A stretch of 64,000 nucleotides of DNA from Bombella favorum (GCF_014048475.1 NZ_NWUS01000003.1:217846-281845), one strand, 5' to 3'. Counted from the stretch's first letter, positions 18,201-28,826 are shown. Made by a program: numbers and translations. The notes: generated by a model from the sequence alone, not told the origin.

Positions 18201-19286
18201 TCAGCCCGTTACGGGTTTATGGTGCTGCCCGACCAGCAGGCATTTTTTCATCACGCTGGAGAGAATGGCCTTTTTAAGTGGACGAAACCGGCCATGTGCC
18301 GGATCAATCGGGTAGTTGCTCCTCTCAGGGAGTGTGCAGCCATAGACACGGACTAACAACGTAAAATGGCTGAAGATGTGTTTGACCTCTCCGCAATCCT
18401 CCCATTGTGCCTGTATGGGCGCGCACTGGGTAAAGGCCGTTTCTGCTAGTTGAGCCGGAGATGGTGTAGAGCGTTCTTCAGACCACGGCGTGCCGGGGAG
18501 TTCATCCGTTCCCCCCAGTAACCCCTCTGGCGGACGTGAGTGGAGCAGGACGTTTCCTTCTGAATCAACGATACGGAAGAGAATGGCGTACCGTATAGGG
18601 CGGGGCTTTTTCTTCTGTCGTGCAGGCAGGGCCTCAGCCATGTTGCGGGCCTTGGCAAGGCAGCACTCTCGCCATGGGCAGGTCAGGCAGGAAGGAGACC
18701 GGGGCGAGCAGAGGCTCGCTCCGAGGTCGAACAGAGCCTGCGCAAAATCAGAGGGGCGGGCTTGCGCTGCCGGGTCATCATTCAGATGGCTAGCTAGTCG
18801 GGCCAGCAGAGGGCGGGATGTAGGTAGAGGGTCTTCCACGGCATTAAGCCGTGCTGTGATGCGCTCTACATTACCATCGACCGGGACGGTGGGACTATTG
18901 AAGGCAATGGCTGCAATAGCTCGGGAGGTATAGGCCCCGATGCCGGGGAGTTTCTGTAGGTCTTCAACTGTACGAGGAAAGGCTCCCAACCGATGGACAG
19001 CCTGGGCACAGGCATGGAGGTTCCGTGCGCGGGCATAATAACCTAGGCCGGCCCAAAGCTGGAGAACCTCATCCTGCGGGGCTTCTGCCAGAGCATCGAC
19101 TGTCGGGAAGCGATTTAGAAAACGCTCGTAATAAGGAATGACCGTCTGCACGACAGTCTGCTGAAGCATGATCTCACTGAGCCATACATGATATGGATCA
19201 GCCTGCTGGCCGGGTGCTGCACGCCAAGGTAGGGTGCGGCGATGGCGGTCATACCAGTGGAGAAGAAGGGAAGCGTCAGGTGTCAC
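18201..19286 (-). CDS. mutY: Adenine DNA glycosylase MutY
   Basis: MutY removes adenine mispaired with 8-oxoguanine. The 361-residue protein has the catalytic Glu in SEIMLQQT, the helix-hairpin-helix LPGIGAYTSRAIAAIA with catalytic Asp in VDGNVER, and the 4Fe-4S cluster spacing C-x6-C-x2-C-x5-C (CSPRSPSCLTCPWREC). The C-terminal NUDIX-like MutT domain includes HIFSHFTL. The region that is usually GLWGGLWEFPG reads GLLGGTDELPG. The start is a GTG at 19286. It is divergent from dciA. Confidence 0.95.
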   Translation of the reverse strand: MTPDASLLLHWYDRHRRTLPWRAAPGQQADPYHVWLSEIMLQQTVVQTVIPYYERFLNRFPTVDALAEAPQDEVLQLWAGLGYYARARNLHACAQAVHRLGAFPRTVEDLQKLPGIGAYTSRAIAAIAFNSPTVPVDGNVERITARLNAVEDPLPTSRPLLARLASHLNDDPAAQARPSDFAQALFDLGASLCSPRSPSCLTCPWRECCLAKARNMAEALPARQKKKPRPIRYAILFRIVDSEGNVLLHSRPPEGLLGGTDELPGTPWSEERSTPSPAQLAETAFTQCAPIQAQWEDCGEVKHIFSHFTLLVRVYGCTLPERSNYPIDPAHGRFRPLKKAILSSVMKKCLLVGQHHKPVTG

Positions 19287-19403
19287 GCCGGTGTCTATGA
19301 CGAAGAAAAGAGGTCAGGGCAAGGGGAAGGTGCTGAACTGTTTCCGTCCATCCCGGGGATGATGGTATGAAGGCTGTATATGCAGCATGATGGAATGGGA
19401 CCT

Positions 19404-19958
19404 ATGGCAGACGAGACTAGCAGAAAAAGCCCCGCCCGTTCATCGGCTTCCGGGCAAGGGTGGAAAACGGACGACAAGGGGTGGACTGAACGACGCCGGG
19501 GCACAGCCCGTATGATCGGGGCATTTCTACCCTCGCTGACAAAACCCATTTTTCGGAAAAAATCGCCGCTTTATGTCCGGTTGCTTATGGAGTGGGATAC
19601 GCTGGTTGGCCCTACGCTAGCGGAAGTGAGTGAGCCATGCCGCCTAAGGCCGGGTGTATTGACCATACGCTGTTGCGGCCCGGCGGCGGTGGAAATGCAA
19701 TATGCAGCTCCCCGAATTTTAGCCAATATTAATACGGCCTACGGCCTCTATGGGGATGAAGCCTTGCATTATATAAAGCTGGTGCAGGATCGGCCCGTCC
19801 AACGTAAGCCGTCTCGGCCTCCTCAGAAAAAATGGAAGAATGCTCCCCCAGTTCCCGTAAGCGGCATTGAGGATGACGAGCTGAAAGAAACGCTGGAGCG
19901 TCTGGGCGGCCATATTCGTGCGAAAAAGCAGGGGACAAAAAAAGCCCGCCACTTTTAA
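19404..19958 (+). CDS. DciA-like DUF721 protein
   Basis: DciA proteins help load the DnaB replicative helicase. This 184-residue protein has the DUF721 core: RMIGAFLPSLTKPIFRKKSP, LLMEWDTLVG, EPCRLRPGVLTIRCCGPAAV and EMQYAAPRILANIN, in the usual order. It also has a Ser/Lys-rich N-terminus. The exact start is uncertain: ATGs at 19380, 19395 and 19404 are in frame, and 19404 has GGGA just upstream. Placement next to mutY is common in Alphaproteobacteria. Its last codons overlap the terminator of serB. Confidence 0.8.
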   Translation: MADETSRKSPARSSASGQGWKTDDKGWTERRRGTARMIGAFLPSLTKPIFRKKSPLYVRLLMEWDTLVGPTLAEVSEPCRLRPGVLTIRCCGPAAVEMQYAAPRILANINTAYGLYGDEALHYIKLVQDRPVQRKPSRPPQKKWKNAPPVPVSGIEDDELKETLERLGGHIRAKKQGTKKARHF

Positions 19959-19971
19959 GAGTGGCAGGCTG
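19937..19971 (-). terminator. Intrinsic terminator of serB inside the 3' end of dciA
   Basis: Read on the minus strand: AGCCTGCCACT pairs with AGTGGCGGGCT, then seven T. The stem spans the last codons and stop of the opposite-strand dciA gene, so the two ends share sequence. Confidence 0.82.
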
Positions 19972-20025
19972 GAGGCCCGTGTCCCTCGGCCCAAGGCGGA
20001 AGACACGGTAAAATGGGACGGTCTA

Positions 20026-20919
20026 TCAGTCGCTTACGATGTCGGAAGCCTTATAGCCTTGTGCGAAGAGGTGTGTCCGCATCCCGGTAAAGTTGACCTG
20101 TTGCTCAATCACCTGCCGCACATTCGGCTTGGCATGGTAAGCAATACCAAGGCCAGCCGCCTTGAGCATGGGGATGTCGTTTGCACCATCACCCGTTGTC
20201 AGGCTGGCAGAGAGCTTGACGCCTCGCTCGGCACAGATGGTTTCCAGATGTTCTTTCTTGGCATCCGGGCCGAGAATGTCACCAATCAGCTGACCGGTGA
20301 TGATGCCATCCTTGATCTCAAGCTGATTGCCGTAGTGCTCATCAAAGCCGAGTGTCTTGGCGGCCCGTTCGGTGAACCAGTCAAACCCACCAGAGATGAG
20401 GGCCGTGCGAGCACCATTAGCCTTCATGGTATGCACTAGTTCCTTGATGCCGTCTGTGAAGGGGAGGTGCGCAAGAACGTCCTTCAGCAGGGATTCAGGG
20501 TGGCCCTTCAGCCCGATGGTGCGCTTGCGGAGGGATTCATCAAATTCCATCTCGCCATTCATGGCACGTTTGGTGATTTCGGCTACATAGTCACCCGTGC
20601 CCGTTGCCTTGGCCAGATCGTCCAGTGTTTCACCATCAAAGATGGTGCTATCCATGTCGGACACAAGCACGGCTTTGCGGCGGCCACGGGTCTTGGTGAG
20701 AATGGCATCAACTTTGTAAGGAGCCAGGGCAGCACGGATTGTTGCAGGCGTGGCATCACCGGGGCCGGGAGGCGGGCAGAAAATGTCAACGGCCTCACCT
20801 TCGGACAGAACGACCGGCGGTTCACCTTTGACAAGAGTGCGGGCAATGTCGATCGCCTCTTTGGGAAGAGTCCCATGGCGGCGATTGGCAACAAGAGTCA
20901 GAACACAGGGAAGGGACAT
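20026..20919 (-). CDS. serB: Phosphoserine phosphatase SerB
   Basis: It makes serine from phosphoserine in the last step of serine synthesis. The 297-residue protein has an N-terminal ACT-like domain followed by the HAD core: motif I VSDMDSTI, cap helix region, motif II ALISGGFD, motif III Lys, and motif IV TTGDGANDIPML. This matches the longer SerB form. It is divergent from miaA, with 44 bp between starts. Confidence 0.96.
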   Translation of the reverse strand: MSLPCVLTLVANRRHGTLPKEAIDIARTLVKGEPPVVLSEGEAVDIFCPPPGPGDATPATIRAALAPYKVDAILTKTRGRRKAVLVSDMDSTIFDGETLDDLAKATGTGDYVAEITKRAMNGEMEFDESLRKRTIGLKGHPESLLKDVLAHLPFTDGIKELVHTMKANGARTALISGGFDWFTERAAKTLGFDEHYGNQLEIKDGIITGQLIGDILGPDAKKEHLETICAERGVKLSASLTTGDGANDIPMLKAAGLGIAYHAKPNVRQVIEQQVNFTGMRTHLFAQGYKASDIVSD

Positions 20920-20963
20920 GACATCTCTCGCTAAAAGATCAGAAGATATGGCAGAATAAGTGT

Positions 20964-21947
20964 ATGAACTCTTCTGAAAACGCCCTCATTGTGGCGGGGC
21001 CGACCTGTTCGGGCAAGTCGGCTTTGGCCTTTCATTTGGCAGACCTGTATTGTGGTACGGTCATTAATGCGGATTCCATGCAGGTTTATAGGGAGCTGCG
21101 CATCCTCACAGCCCGCCCTAGTGAGGAAGAGGAAGCAGCTATTCCTCATCGTCTGTATGGCGTTTTACCCGCCGCTACGCCTGGTAGCGTAGCGTGGTGG
21201 CGGGAGCAGGTTTTGGCAGAAATGGCCGCTTGTCGTAAGGCTGGGCGGCTGCCGATCCTCTGCGGGGGGACAGGCATGTACCTTCGGGCATTGACAGATG
21301 GCCTTGTGGAAGTGCCCGACCCCGGAGAGGAGGCCCGACAACAGGCCCGCACTTTGCTGGAAGAGATAGGCCCAGAGGCCCTACACGAAAAGTTGATGAA
21401 GGCAGACCCGCAGACAGCGTCTCAGCTTCATAAGCAGGATTCCCAGAGAATAAGTCGTGCGTGGGAGGTTTTCGTAGGGACAGGCCGGGGGTTGGCCTCG
21501 TGGCGGGAAGATAACACCTTGCCAGCTGCACCGTACCGTTTCATTTCGCTTCAGCTGGACCCTCCCCGGGATGAATTGCGGGCTGCCATTACGCAGCGTT
21601 TTGACGCTATGGTGGATGCAGGAGCGTTAGACGAAGTAGCGGCTTTGCGTGAGCAGAATTTGTCGCCCAGTCTTCCGGCTATGCGGGCCCATGGCGTGCC
21701 GGAATTGGGGCAAGTACTGGCAGGGCAAAGTAGCATGGAAGAAGCCAGACTGGCCGCAACCCGTGCTATTGGCCGTTATACCCGCCGGCAGGCTACATGG
21801 TTTCGCCACCATAGGTTGAGTCGGGAAGGTGATGGCGAAATAATATTTCAAAGAACCAGCATAAAAGAGTTCTTTTTGGGTAAAAAAATGCAGGAAATTG
21901 AATATTTCATATCATCGAGAATTGACGGACCCGTTTCAGAGCGATAG
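20964..21947 (+). CDS. miaA: tRNA dimethylallyltransferase MiaA
   Basis: MiaA adds the isopentenyl group to A37 of tRNAs reading U-starting codons. The 327-residue protein has the P-loop VAGPTCSGKSALA, the DMAPP/tRNA segment NADSMQVYRELRILTARPS, GGTGMYLRAL, and the C-terminal RRQATWFRH. The C-terminal 35 residues after that motif are low-similarity. The next gene, ilvB, starts 39 bp later, so the two are probably co-transcribed. Confidence 0.95.
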   Translation: MNSSENALIVAGPTCSGKSALAFHLADLYCGTVINADSMQVYRELRILTARPSEEEEAAIPHRLYGVLPAATPGSVAWWREQVLAEMAACRKAGRLPILCGGTGMYLRALTDGLVEVPDPGEEARQQARTLLEEIGPEALHEKLMKADPQTASQLHKQDSQRISRAWEVFVGTGRGLASWREDNTLPAAPYRFISLQLDPPRDELRAAITQRFDAMVDAGALDEVAALREQNLSPSLPAMRAHGVPELGQVLAGQSSMEEARLAATRAIGRYTRRQATWFRHHRLSREGDGEIIFQRTSIKEFFLGKKMQEIEYFISSRIDGPVSER

Positions 21948-21986
21948 AGCAGAAGCGTTGCGTTAATCGGCAAAAGGACAGATGCC

Positions 21987-23765
21987 ATGCCTGCCAGCGA
22001 GACAGCCCCCATGATGGCAACAGGTGCCGAGGTTATTCTGCGCGTTCTCGAGGAAGAAGGTGTGGATGTCATTTTTGGCTATCCGGGTGGGGCCGTCATT
22101 CCTATCTATGACGAACTCTTCAAGCAGAAGAATATCCGTCATATTCTGGTGCGGCACGAGCAGGCGGCAACTCATGCAGCTGAGGCCTATGCCCGTTCCA
22201 CCGGTAAGGTTGGCGTGGTGCTGGTGACCTCTGGCCCCGGTGCAACCAATGCCGTGACGGGCCTGATGGATGCGAAGATGGATTCCATCCCGCTGGTCTG
22301 TCTGGCCGGGCAGGTCCCCGTGTCGGTGATCGGTACAGATGCTTTCCAGGAAGCAGACATGGTGAACATTACCAAGCCTGCTACTAAGGCCAGTGTTCAG
22401 GTGCGTGAGGCGGCGGCTTTAGCCCCGACCCTGCGGGATGCCTTCGCTCTGGCCCGGTCTGGTCGTCCCGGTCCGGTTTTTGTGGATCTTCCAAAGAACA
22501 TTACAGCGTCTAAAGCACCTTTGCCTTCCCGCTCTGTAACGGTGAAGGAAGAGACGGCCGCAGTGACGCCAGATGCACAGTCCATCAGCTGTGCTGTTGA
22601 GGCTATGAAGAAGGCGCGCAAGCCTCTGCTCTATGTAGGTGGTGGTGTTGTTAATTCAGGGCCGGAAGCAGCAAAGCTGCTGCGTCAGCTGGCAGAGAAG
22701 ACGGGTTTCCCCGTGACATCTACCTTGATGGGGCTAGGTGCTTATCCATCTTCCAGCGATCATTTTCTGGGTATGCTGGGAATGCACGGCTCTGTGGAAG
22801 CCAATATGGCCGCCCATGACTGTGATGTGTTGATCGCTCTGGGTGCCCGGTTCGATGACCGGGTGACAGGCCGTGTTGATGGCTTCTCACCTCATTCTTT
22901 CAAGATCCAGGCAGATATTGACCCGCGCGAGTTCGGTAAGATCGTGAAGGTCGATGCCATGTTGCAGGGGGATCTGAAAGACACGCTGAAAGCCTTGTTG
23001 GCAGGCTGGGGGGATGCCGCAGCACCGGATCTGTCTGGCTGGTGGAAGGAAATCGACCAGTGGCGGGCGGTTAATGGCTTTGGGTTCGAGCAGGATGAGG
23101 CCGCTACGGCTAGCATCAAGCCGCAATATGCTATTCGCCGCTTGTATGAGAAAGTCAGAGCTGGTGGGCGGGACTGTTTTGTCTCTACCGAAGTTGGCCA
23201 GCATCAGATGTGGGCTGCCCAGCATTTTGGTTTTGATGAACCCAATCACTGGCTGACGTCAGGCGGGCTGGGAACTATGGGATATGGGTTGCCGGCTGCT
23301 GTGGGTGCACAGATTGCCCATCCTGATGCATTGGTGATTGATATTGCCGGTGAAGCTTCTACCTTGATGAATATTCAGGAGTTGGGGACGATTGCCCAGT
23401 ATCGCCTCCCGGTGAAGATTTTCATCTTGAACAACCAGTATATGGGCATGGTGCGGCAGTGGCAGGAGCTGGTTTATGAGTCCCGCTACTCCCATTCCTA
23501 CAGCGCAGCCTTACCGGATTTCGTGAAATTGGCGGAATCGTTTGGCATCCGTGGCCTGCGGGTCGATGCGAAAGGTGGGCTGGATGAGGCGATTGATACT
23601 ATGCTGAATCATGAAGGGCCGGTCCTGCTGGATGTGCATGTGGAGCAGGAGGAAGGATGCTTCCCGATGATCCCATCCGGTTCCTCTCATGATCAGATGC
23701 TTCTTGGGCCGGGGCGTGTTTTCGGTGGGGCTCGGTTGACAGAAGAAGGTAGACATCTCGTCTAA
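21987..23765 (+). CDS. ilvB: Acetolactate synthase large (catalytic) subunit
   Basis: It is the ThDP- and FAD-dependent first common enzyme of branched-chain amino acid synthesis. The 592-residue protein has the N-terminal domain with catalytic Glu in VRHEQAATHAAEAYAR, FAD contacts in the middle domain, and a ThDP-binding segment. In that last segment the usual GDGS reads GEAS (DIAGEASTLMNIQEL), a variant I recall from Alphaproteobacteria. No ilvN follows: the 138-bp gap to ilvC has no ORF with an ACT domain. Confidence 0.94.
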   Translation: MPASETAPMMATGAEVILRVLEEEGVDVIFGYPGGAVIPIYDELFKQKNIRHILVRHEQAATHAAEAYARSTGKVGVVLVTSGPGATNAVTGLMDAKMDSIPLVCLAGQVPVSVIGTDAFQEADMVNITKPATKASVQVREAAALAPTLRDAFALARSGRPGPVFVDLPKNITASKAPLPSRSVTVKEETAAVTPDAQSISCAVEAMKKARKPLLYVGGGVVNSGPEAAKLLRQLAEKTGFPVTSTLMGLGAYPSSSDHFLGMLGMHGSVEANMAAHDCDVLIALGARFDDRVTGRVDGFSPHSFKIQADIDPREFGKIVKVDAMLQGDLKDTLKALLAGWGDAAAPDLSGWWKEIDQWRAVNGFGFEQDEAATASIKPQYAIRRLYEKVRAGGRDCFVSTEVGQHQMWAAQHFGFDEPNHWLTSGGLGTMGYGLPAAVGAQIAHPDALVIDIAGEASTLMNIQELGTIAQYRLPVKIFILNNQYMGMVRQWQELVYESRYSHSYSAALPDFVKLAESFGIRGLRVDAKGGLDEAIDTMLNHEGPVLLDVHVEQEEGCFPMIPSGSSHDQMLLGPGRVFGGARLTEEGRHLV

Positions 23766-23782
23766 ACTGAGAGTTTTTCCGG

Positions 23783-23811
23783 CTCCTCGGTGCCCTTATG
23801 GGTGTGAGGAG
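23783..23811 (+). promoter_or_regulatory. Hairpin in the ilvB-ilvC spacer
   Basis: CTCCTC pairs with GAGGAG and GCCC with GGGT inside it. It sits 92 bp before ilvC with no T-run, so it may stabilise or process the mRNA rather than terminate it. Confidence 0.35.
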
Positions 23812-23888
23812 TGGGGTTGAGTGTTTTGTGTTGGGGAGTGATCTCCCGTCGGTGCAGGGCAATTTAAGGGTCTGTGCCTGTTGAGTGA

Positions 23889-24923
<1,035 letters not shown>

Positions 24924-24947
24924 GGTCTTTATTTACAGCCAGTTGCG

Positions 24948-24978
24948 AATGGGGAGGAGTTTCCTCCCCATTTTTATT
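24948..24978 (+). terminator. Intrinsic terminator after ilvC
   Basis: AATGGGGAGGA pairs with TCCTCCCCATT around a short loop, followed by T-rich sequence. Confidence 0.88.
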
Positions 24979-25111
24979 ATGGCGACATTTGGGCATTTAC
25001 TGTCGAAAGGTACAGAATAGAGTTGCGTTAAACGTTATATTCCCTTAGAGGTCACGCTTCCGCTCCTTCATTGGGAAAGGCTGCGGCAATCTGCTGGTTC
25101 AGGAGTACGTT

Positions 25112-25594
25112 ATGGACGCACTTGCTCGACTGGGGATGGAATCGGACCTTCCGAGAGATATCCAGAACACTGAGGCAATCGATACGGTCTTTGAGGACTG
25201 TAAGGACTTTTTCATTAAGCGTGATGGTATTACCTACGCAGGGAACCATCTTCTCATCGATTTCTGGAACGCTAGAAATCTTGATGACCCCGATCAGATC
25301 GACGCTACTTTAAGGCGTGCTGCCGAGGCAGCCGGGGCGACCATTCTTCATGGTCATTTCCATCATTTCACACCTAATGGCGGTGTGTCTGGTGTGCTAG
25401 TGCTGGCCGAGAGCCATATTTCCATCCATACATGGCCTGAACGTCATTTCGCTGCTGTTGATATCTTCATGTGCGGTGTGTGCGATCCCAACATGTCCAT
25501 TCCTGTTATGCAGGAGCTGTTTCAGGCAGGACGTGTGGAGATTGACGCTTTCAGACGTGGGCGTGTCAGCGAGACACGGCATACAGGGCGGTAA
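25112..25594 (+). CDS. speD: S-adenosylmethionine decarboxylase proenzyme (SpeD, bacterial class 1b)
   Basis: SpeD supplies aminopropyl groups for spermidine. The 160-residue proenzyme cuts itself at Ser in LAESHISIHTWPE, giving the pyruvoyl group; His and Cys (MCGVCDP) also match the family. The N-terminal 45 residues before GNHLLIDFWNA are longer than in the shortest bacterial forms. The speE gene follows 185 bp later, the usual neighbour. Confidence 0.94.
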   Translation: MDALARLGMESDLPRDIQNTEAIDTVFEDCKDFFIKRDGITYAGNHLLIDFWNARNLDDPDQIDATLRRAAEAAGATILHGHFHHFTPNGGVSGVLVLAESHISIHTWPERHFAAVDIFMCGVCDPNMSIPVMQELFQAGRVEIDAFRRGRVSETRHTGR

Positions 25595-25779
25595 GCTGGA
25601 TTAGGAAAGACCGGGTTTTTCCCCTGTTTTCCCATAGATTATAGTATTGTTCCCGTTCGCTGGTCGGGTCTTTTGGGCTGGGCGTAAAGAACGGGACCGG
25701 GGGCTGTGTGCTTTGCTGCCTGTCTCGTAAGGGGAACAGGCGGTGAGGCGTAGCCCTGTAATGAAGAAAGGATGCCGCC

Positions 25780-26655
25780 ATGACATCTGGCACATCTTCT
25801 GGAACCTGGTTCAACGAGGCACTTTACCCCGATTGGGGCCAGCGTTTCAAAGTGGTGAAAGAGCTGGTTCATAAAAAATCGCCATTTCAGGATATCCGCA
25901 TTTTCGAAAGCAGTAGCCACGGCCGTGTGCTGGTACTGGATGGCATCGTGCAGATCACCGAACGGGATGAGTTTATCTATCAGGAGATGCTGGCCCATGT
26001 GCCGCTCTTTATGCATCCCAACCCTAGGCGTGTTCTCATCATTGGGGCCGGTGATGGCGGTGTGCTGCGCCGTGTCCTCCAGCATGAAACGGTCGAGAAA
26101 GCCGTTATGGTGGAGATTGATGGTGATGTGATCGAACTTTCCAAACAGCATCTGCCGATGTTCGGTCAGGATGCGTGGAAAGACCCACGGGCTGAGGTCA
26201 TCGTTGGGGATGGTATTGATTACGTCAAGAAAGCTGGTGATGCTTCCTTTGATGTCATCATCGTGGATAGTACAGACCCGATCGGTGTGGGGGATGTGCT
26301 GTTTACGGATGATTTCTACAAGAACTGCGCTCGCATCCTTTCGGATGAAGGGATCATCGTCAATCAGTGTGGTGTCCCCTTCCAGCAGGCTGATGAGCTG
26401 CGGGAGACAACGGCTCGCCGTGCGAAATTCTTCCCCCATGTTACGGCTTATCTTGCGGCTGTGCCGACTTATGTCGGTGGGTTTATGACGCTGGGTATGG
26501 CCAAGAAGGGCACACCGCCCCATAAGCTGGATGTGGCCGAGTTGGCCCGTCGTGCGAAGGGCATCGAGGCAAGCTGTCAGTACTGGACACCAGATGTGCA
26601 TGTTGCCTCTTTCAGCCTGCCTCCTTATATCGCCCAGAACCTCCCCCGCCCGTAA
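25780..26655 (+). CDS. speE: Spermidine synthase
   Basis: SpeE joins the aminopropyl group to putrescine. The 291-residue protein has the substrate-binding VLVLDGIVQITERDEFIYQEM, the SAM-like nucleotide site GAGDGGVLRR, the catalytic Asp region DVIIVDSTDP, and the acidic DLP/E binding residues. It carries the typical C-terminal end of short SpeE. An inverted repeat GCCTGT/ACAGGC lies upstream at about 25719-25742, in the speD-speE spacer. Confidence 0.96.
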   Translation: MTSGTSSGTWFNEALYPDWGQRFKVVKELVHKKSPFQDIRIFESSSHGRVLVLDGIVQITERDEFIYQEMLAHVPLFMHPNPRRVLIIGAGDGGVLRRVLQHETVEKAVMVEIDGDVIELSKQHLPMFGQDAWKDPRAEVIVGDGIDYVKKAGDASFDVIIVDSTDPIGVGDVLFTDDFYKNCARILSDEGIIVNQCGVPFQQADELRETTARRAKFFPHVTAYLAAVPTYVGGFMTLGMAKKGTPPHKLDVAELARRAKGIEASCQYWTPDVHVASFSLPPYIAQNLPRP

Positions 26656-26679
26656 GGGCCATAGAGAAGGAACCCCACC

Positions 26680-27513
26680 ATGCGCCGGACAACAATCGCA
26701 GACTTCCAGAAAATGAAGGATGAGGGTCGGCGGATCGCCATGCTCACAGCCTATGATTATGCCTCGGCCCTTATTGCCGAGCAGGCGGGCGTGCCGGTCA
26801 TTCTGGTGGGGGATTCTCTTGGAATGGTCATGCAGGGGCAGGACACGACCCTGCCTGTGTGTGTGGATGATATGATCTACCACGCCCGCATGGTTATGCG
26901 GGGTAGCCATAAAGCTCTTGTCGTGGTGGACCTGCCCTTTTTGTCTTACGCAACGGAACAGGATGCGGTGGATGCCGCCCGGCGTGTAATGCAGGAAGGT
27001 GGCGGGCAGGCCCTGAAGCTGGAAGGCGGGCGGGAGATTGCCCCGATTGTTCGCCGGCTGACGGAAATGGGGGTGCCTGTTATGGGGCATCTGGGGCTGA
27101 CACCACAGGCCCAGCATCAGATCGGCTTGCGGGCGCAGGCTAAACAGGTAGAGGCAGCCCGCAAGCTGTTGGATGATGCCCGTGCTTTGGAAGAAGCTGG
27201 AGCCTTTGGCATCGTGCTGGAAGTCATCCCGGCTGAACTGGGCGAGCTGGTGTCTCGGTTACTGACCATTCCAACCATTGGGATCGGCGCTGGAGCAGGC
27301 TGTGACGGACAGGTGCAGGTCTGGCATGATGTACTAGGTCTTTTTGAGGGGAAATCACCCCGTCATGCTCATCGTTTTGCCGAAGTCGGTGAGCAGATGG
27401 TGGGGGCACTGTCCCATTATGTCCGACAGGTTGAGGAAGGGTCTTTCCCGACACAGGCACAGAGCATCAGCATGAAGCCAGATGTTCTGGAAGCTTTGAA
27501 GATGAAGGGTTGA
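26680..27513 (+). CDS. panB: 3-methyl-2-oxobutanoate hydroxymethyltransferase
   Basis: PanB starts pantothenate synthesis by adding a hydroxymethyl group to 2-oxoisovalerate, which the ilv pathway provides. The 277-residue TIM barrel has the conserved MLTAYDY start, VGDSLGMVMQG, metal ligand GHLGLTPQ, and IGIGAG near the C-terminus. It starts 24 bp after speE, so the two are probably co-transcribed. panC was not found in this window. Confidence 0.96.
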   Translation: MRRTTIADFQKMKDEGRRIAMLTAYDYASALIAEQAGVPVILVGDSLGMVMQGQDTTLPVCVDDMIYHARMVMRGSHKALVVVDLPFLSYATEQDAVDAARRVMQEGGGQALKLEGGREIAPIVRRLTEMGVPVMGHLGLTPQAQHQIGLRAQAKQVEAARKLLDDARALEEAGAFGIVLEVIPAELGELVSRLLTIPTIGIGAGAGCDGQVQVWHDVLGLFEGKSPRHAHRFAEVGEQMVGALSHYVRQVEEGSFPTQAQSISMKPDVLEALKMKG

Positions 27514-27622
27514 TTTCTTCGCTCATGCAGTATGGCGGAGGGTGCGCTCACCCGGATTGTCAGACGGGGATGAAGCTGGCAGAGTGGTTCACTTCCCCCT
27601 GTATTTACAGGACGAAAACAGA

Positions 27623-28765
27623 ATGACGGATGAAACATTGAAGCCCAGCCCCCTTCACGCCCTGCATGAAGAGCTGAATGCCACGATGGGAAGCTATGCA
27701 GGCTATGCCCTGCCGGAGCATTACCCTTCCGGCATGGAAGTGGAGCATCTCCATACCCGTAAACAGGCGGGGCTGTTTGACATTTCCTTTCTGGGGCAGG
27801 TCCGTGTCCGTGCCAAAGAGGATAATGCCGCCATTGCGGCTGAGGCTCTCGAAGCCTTGATGCCGCTGAATATCAAGAGCCTTGAGAAGAACCGGGTCTG
27901 TTACGGCCTGTTGACGACCGACCAGGGGGGCATCCGGGATGATCTGGCCATTTCTCGGCAGGAAAATGATTTCCTGCTGATGCTGAACGGCCCGAACCGG
28001 GAAGATAATGCCGACTATCTCGAAAATGCCATAGGCGATGATTGCAAACTGATCCGGGAGTTCGACCGGGCTATGTTGTCATTACAGGGGCCGCAGTCGG
28101 CGGAAGTTCTTTCCCGTGTTTTGGGGCAGCAGGTCATTGCGGGTATGCGGTATCGAGATAGTGCCGAAGTGCCGTGGGAAGGGGGCAGCATCATTGTAGC
28201 CCGCTTCGGTTATACGGGGATGGAAGGGTTTGATATCTCCATAGCGGCAGAGCAGGCGGAAGCTTTTGCCCGCCGCTTATTGGCAGACCCGGATGTAGCA
28301 CCAGCTGGGTTGGCCACTCGCAATAGCCTGCGTATGGAGGCAGGGTTGTGCCTGTATGGGGCTGACATCGACAAAACCACATCCCCCGTGGAGGCCGCTT
28401 TGGTCGGCAGCATTGCTGCTTGCCGCCGGGCCGGTGGTGAGCGGGCTGGTGGTTATCCCGGTGCCCAGACGATCGAGGGGCAGATGGAGCATGGTATCTA
28501 TCGCCAGCGTGTCGGCCTGCGGCCGCAGGAGGAGGTTCTGTTAGGGGGTGGTGTAGAGCTGTTCTCTGATGAGGAAAGAACCGACCGTGTCGGGCGTGTT
28601 ACTTCCGGTTGTTTCAGCCCGACTCTGCGGGCCATGATTGCCATGGGGTATGTCACCCCCGCCCATGCGGCAGAAGGGACAACGTTGTACGCTACGGATG
28701 CGGAAGGGCAGCCTCATAAAGTCGTTGTAACGGTTCTGCCTTTCATCCCGCAGACAGGACATTGA
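27623..28765 (+). CDS. gcvT: Aminomethyltransferase, glycine cleavage T protein
   Basis: GcvT moves the methylene carbon from the lipoyl arm of GcvH to tetrahydrofolate. The 380-residue protein has MSYGAYALPEHYPSG-like N-terminus (GSYAGYALPEHYPSGM), GLFDISFLGQVRV, and the later block ATRNSLRMEAGLCLYGADID. Start 27623 is the first position with family similarity; the longer frame upstream is spacer. No glycine riboswitch core is recognisable ahead of it. gcvH and gcvP are not adjacent, so they must lie elsewhere if the system is complete. Confidence 0.9.
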   Translation: MTDETLKPSPLHALHEELNATMGSYAGYALPEHYPSGMEVEHLHTRKQAGLFDISFLGQVRVRAKEDNAAIAAEALEALMPLNIKSLEKNRVCYGLLTTDQGGIRDDLAISRQENDFLLMLNGPNREDNADYLENAIGDDCKLIREFDRAMLSLQGPQSAEVLSRVLGQQVIAGMRYRDSAEVPWEGGSIIVARFGYTGMEGFDISIAAEQAEAFARRLLADPDVAPAGLATRNSLRMEAGLCLYGADIDKTTSPVEAALVGSIAACRRAGGERAGGYPGAQTIEGQMEHGIYRQRVGLRPQEEVLLGGGVELFSDEERTDRVGRVTSGCFSPTLRAMIAMGYVTPAHAAEGTTLYATDAEGQPHKVVVTVLPFIPQTGH

Positions 28766-28797
28766 ACACCAGCAGAAAACAGATGGTGAAGTTTATG

Positions 28798-28826
28798 AAC
28801 AGGGCTTTACATGGCCCTGTTTTTTG
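28798..28826 (+). terminator. Intrinsic terminator after gcvT
   Basis: AACAGGGC pairs with GCCCTGTT across TTTACATG, followed by a T-run. Confidence 0.87.

Noticed and set aside
25639..27117. 492-codon open frame opposite speE and panB
   Set aside because: It runs across two well-identified genes and its translation is a His/Arg-rich, low-similarity product of antisense codon bias.
27514..27622. Possible glycine riboswitch before gcvT
   Set aside because: The spacer is too short and lacks the conserved aptamer core; I found no matching GCC/GGA blocks.
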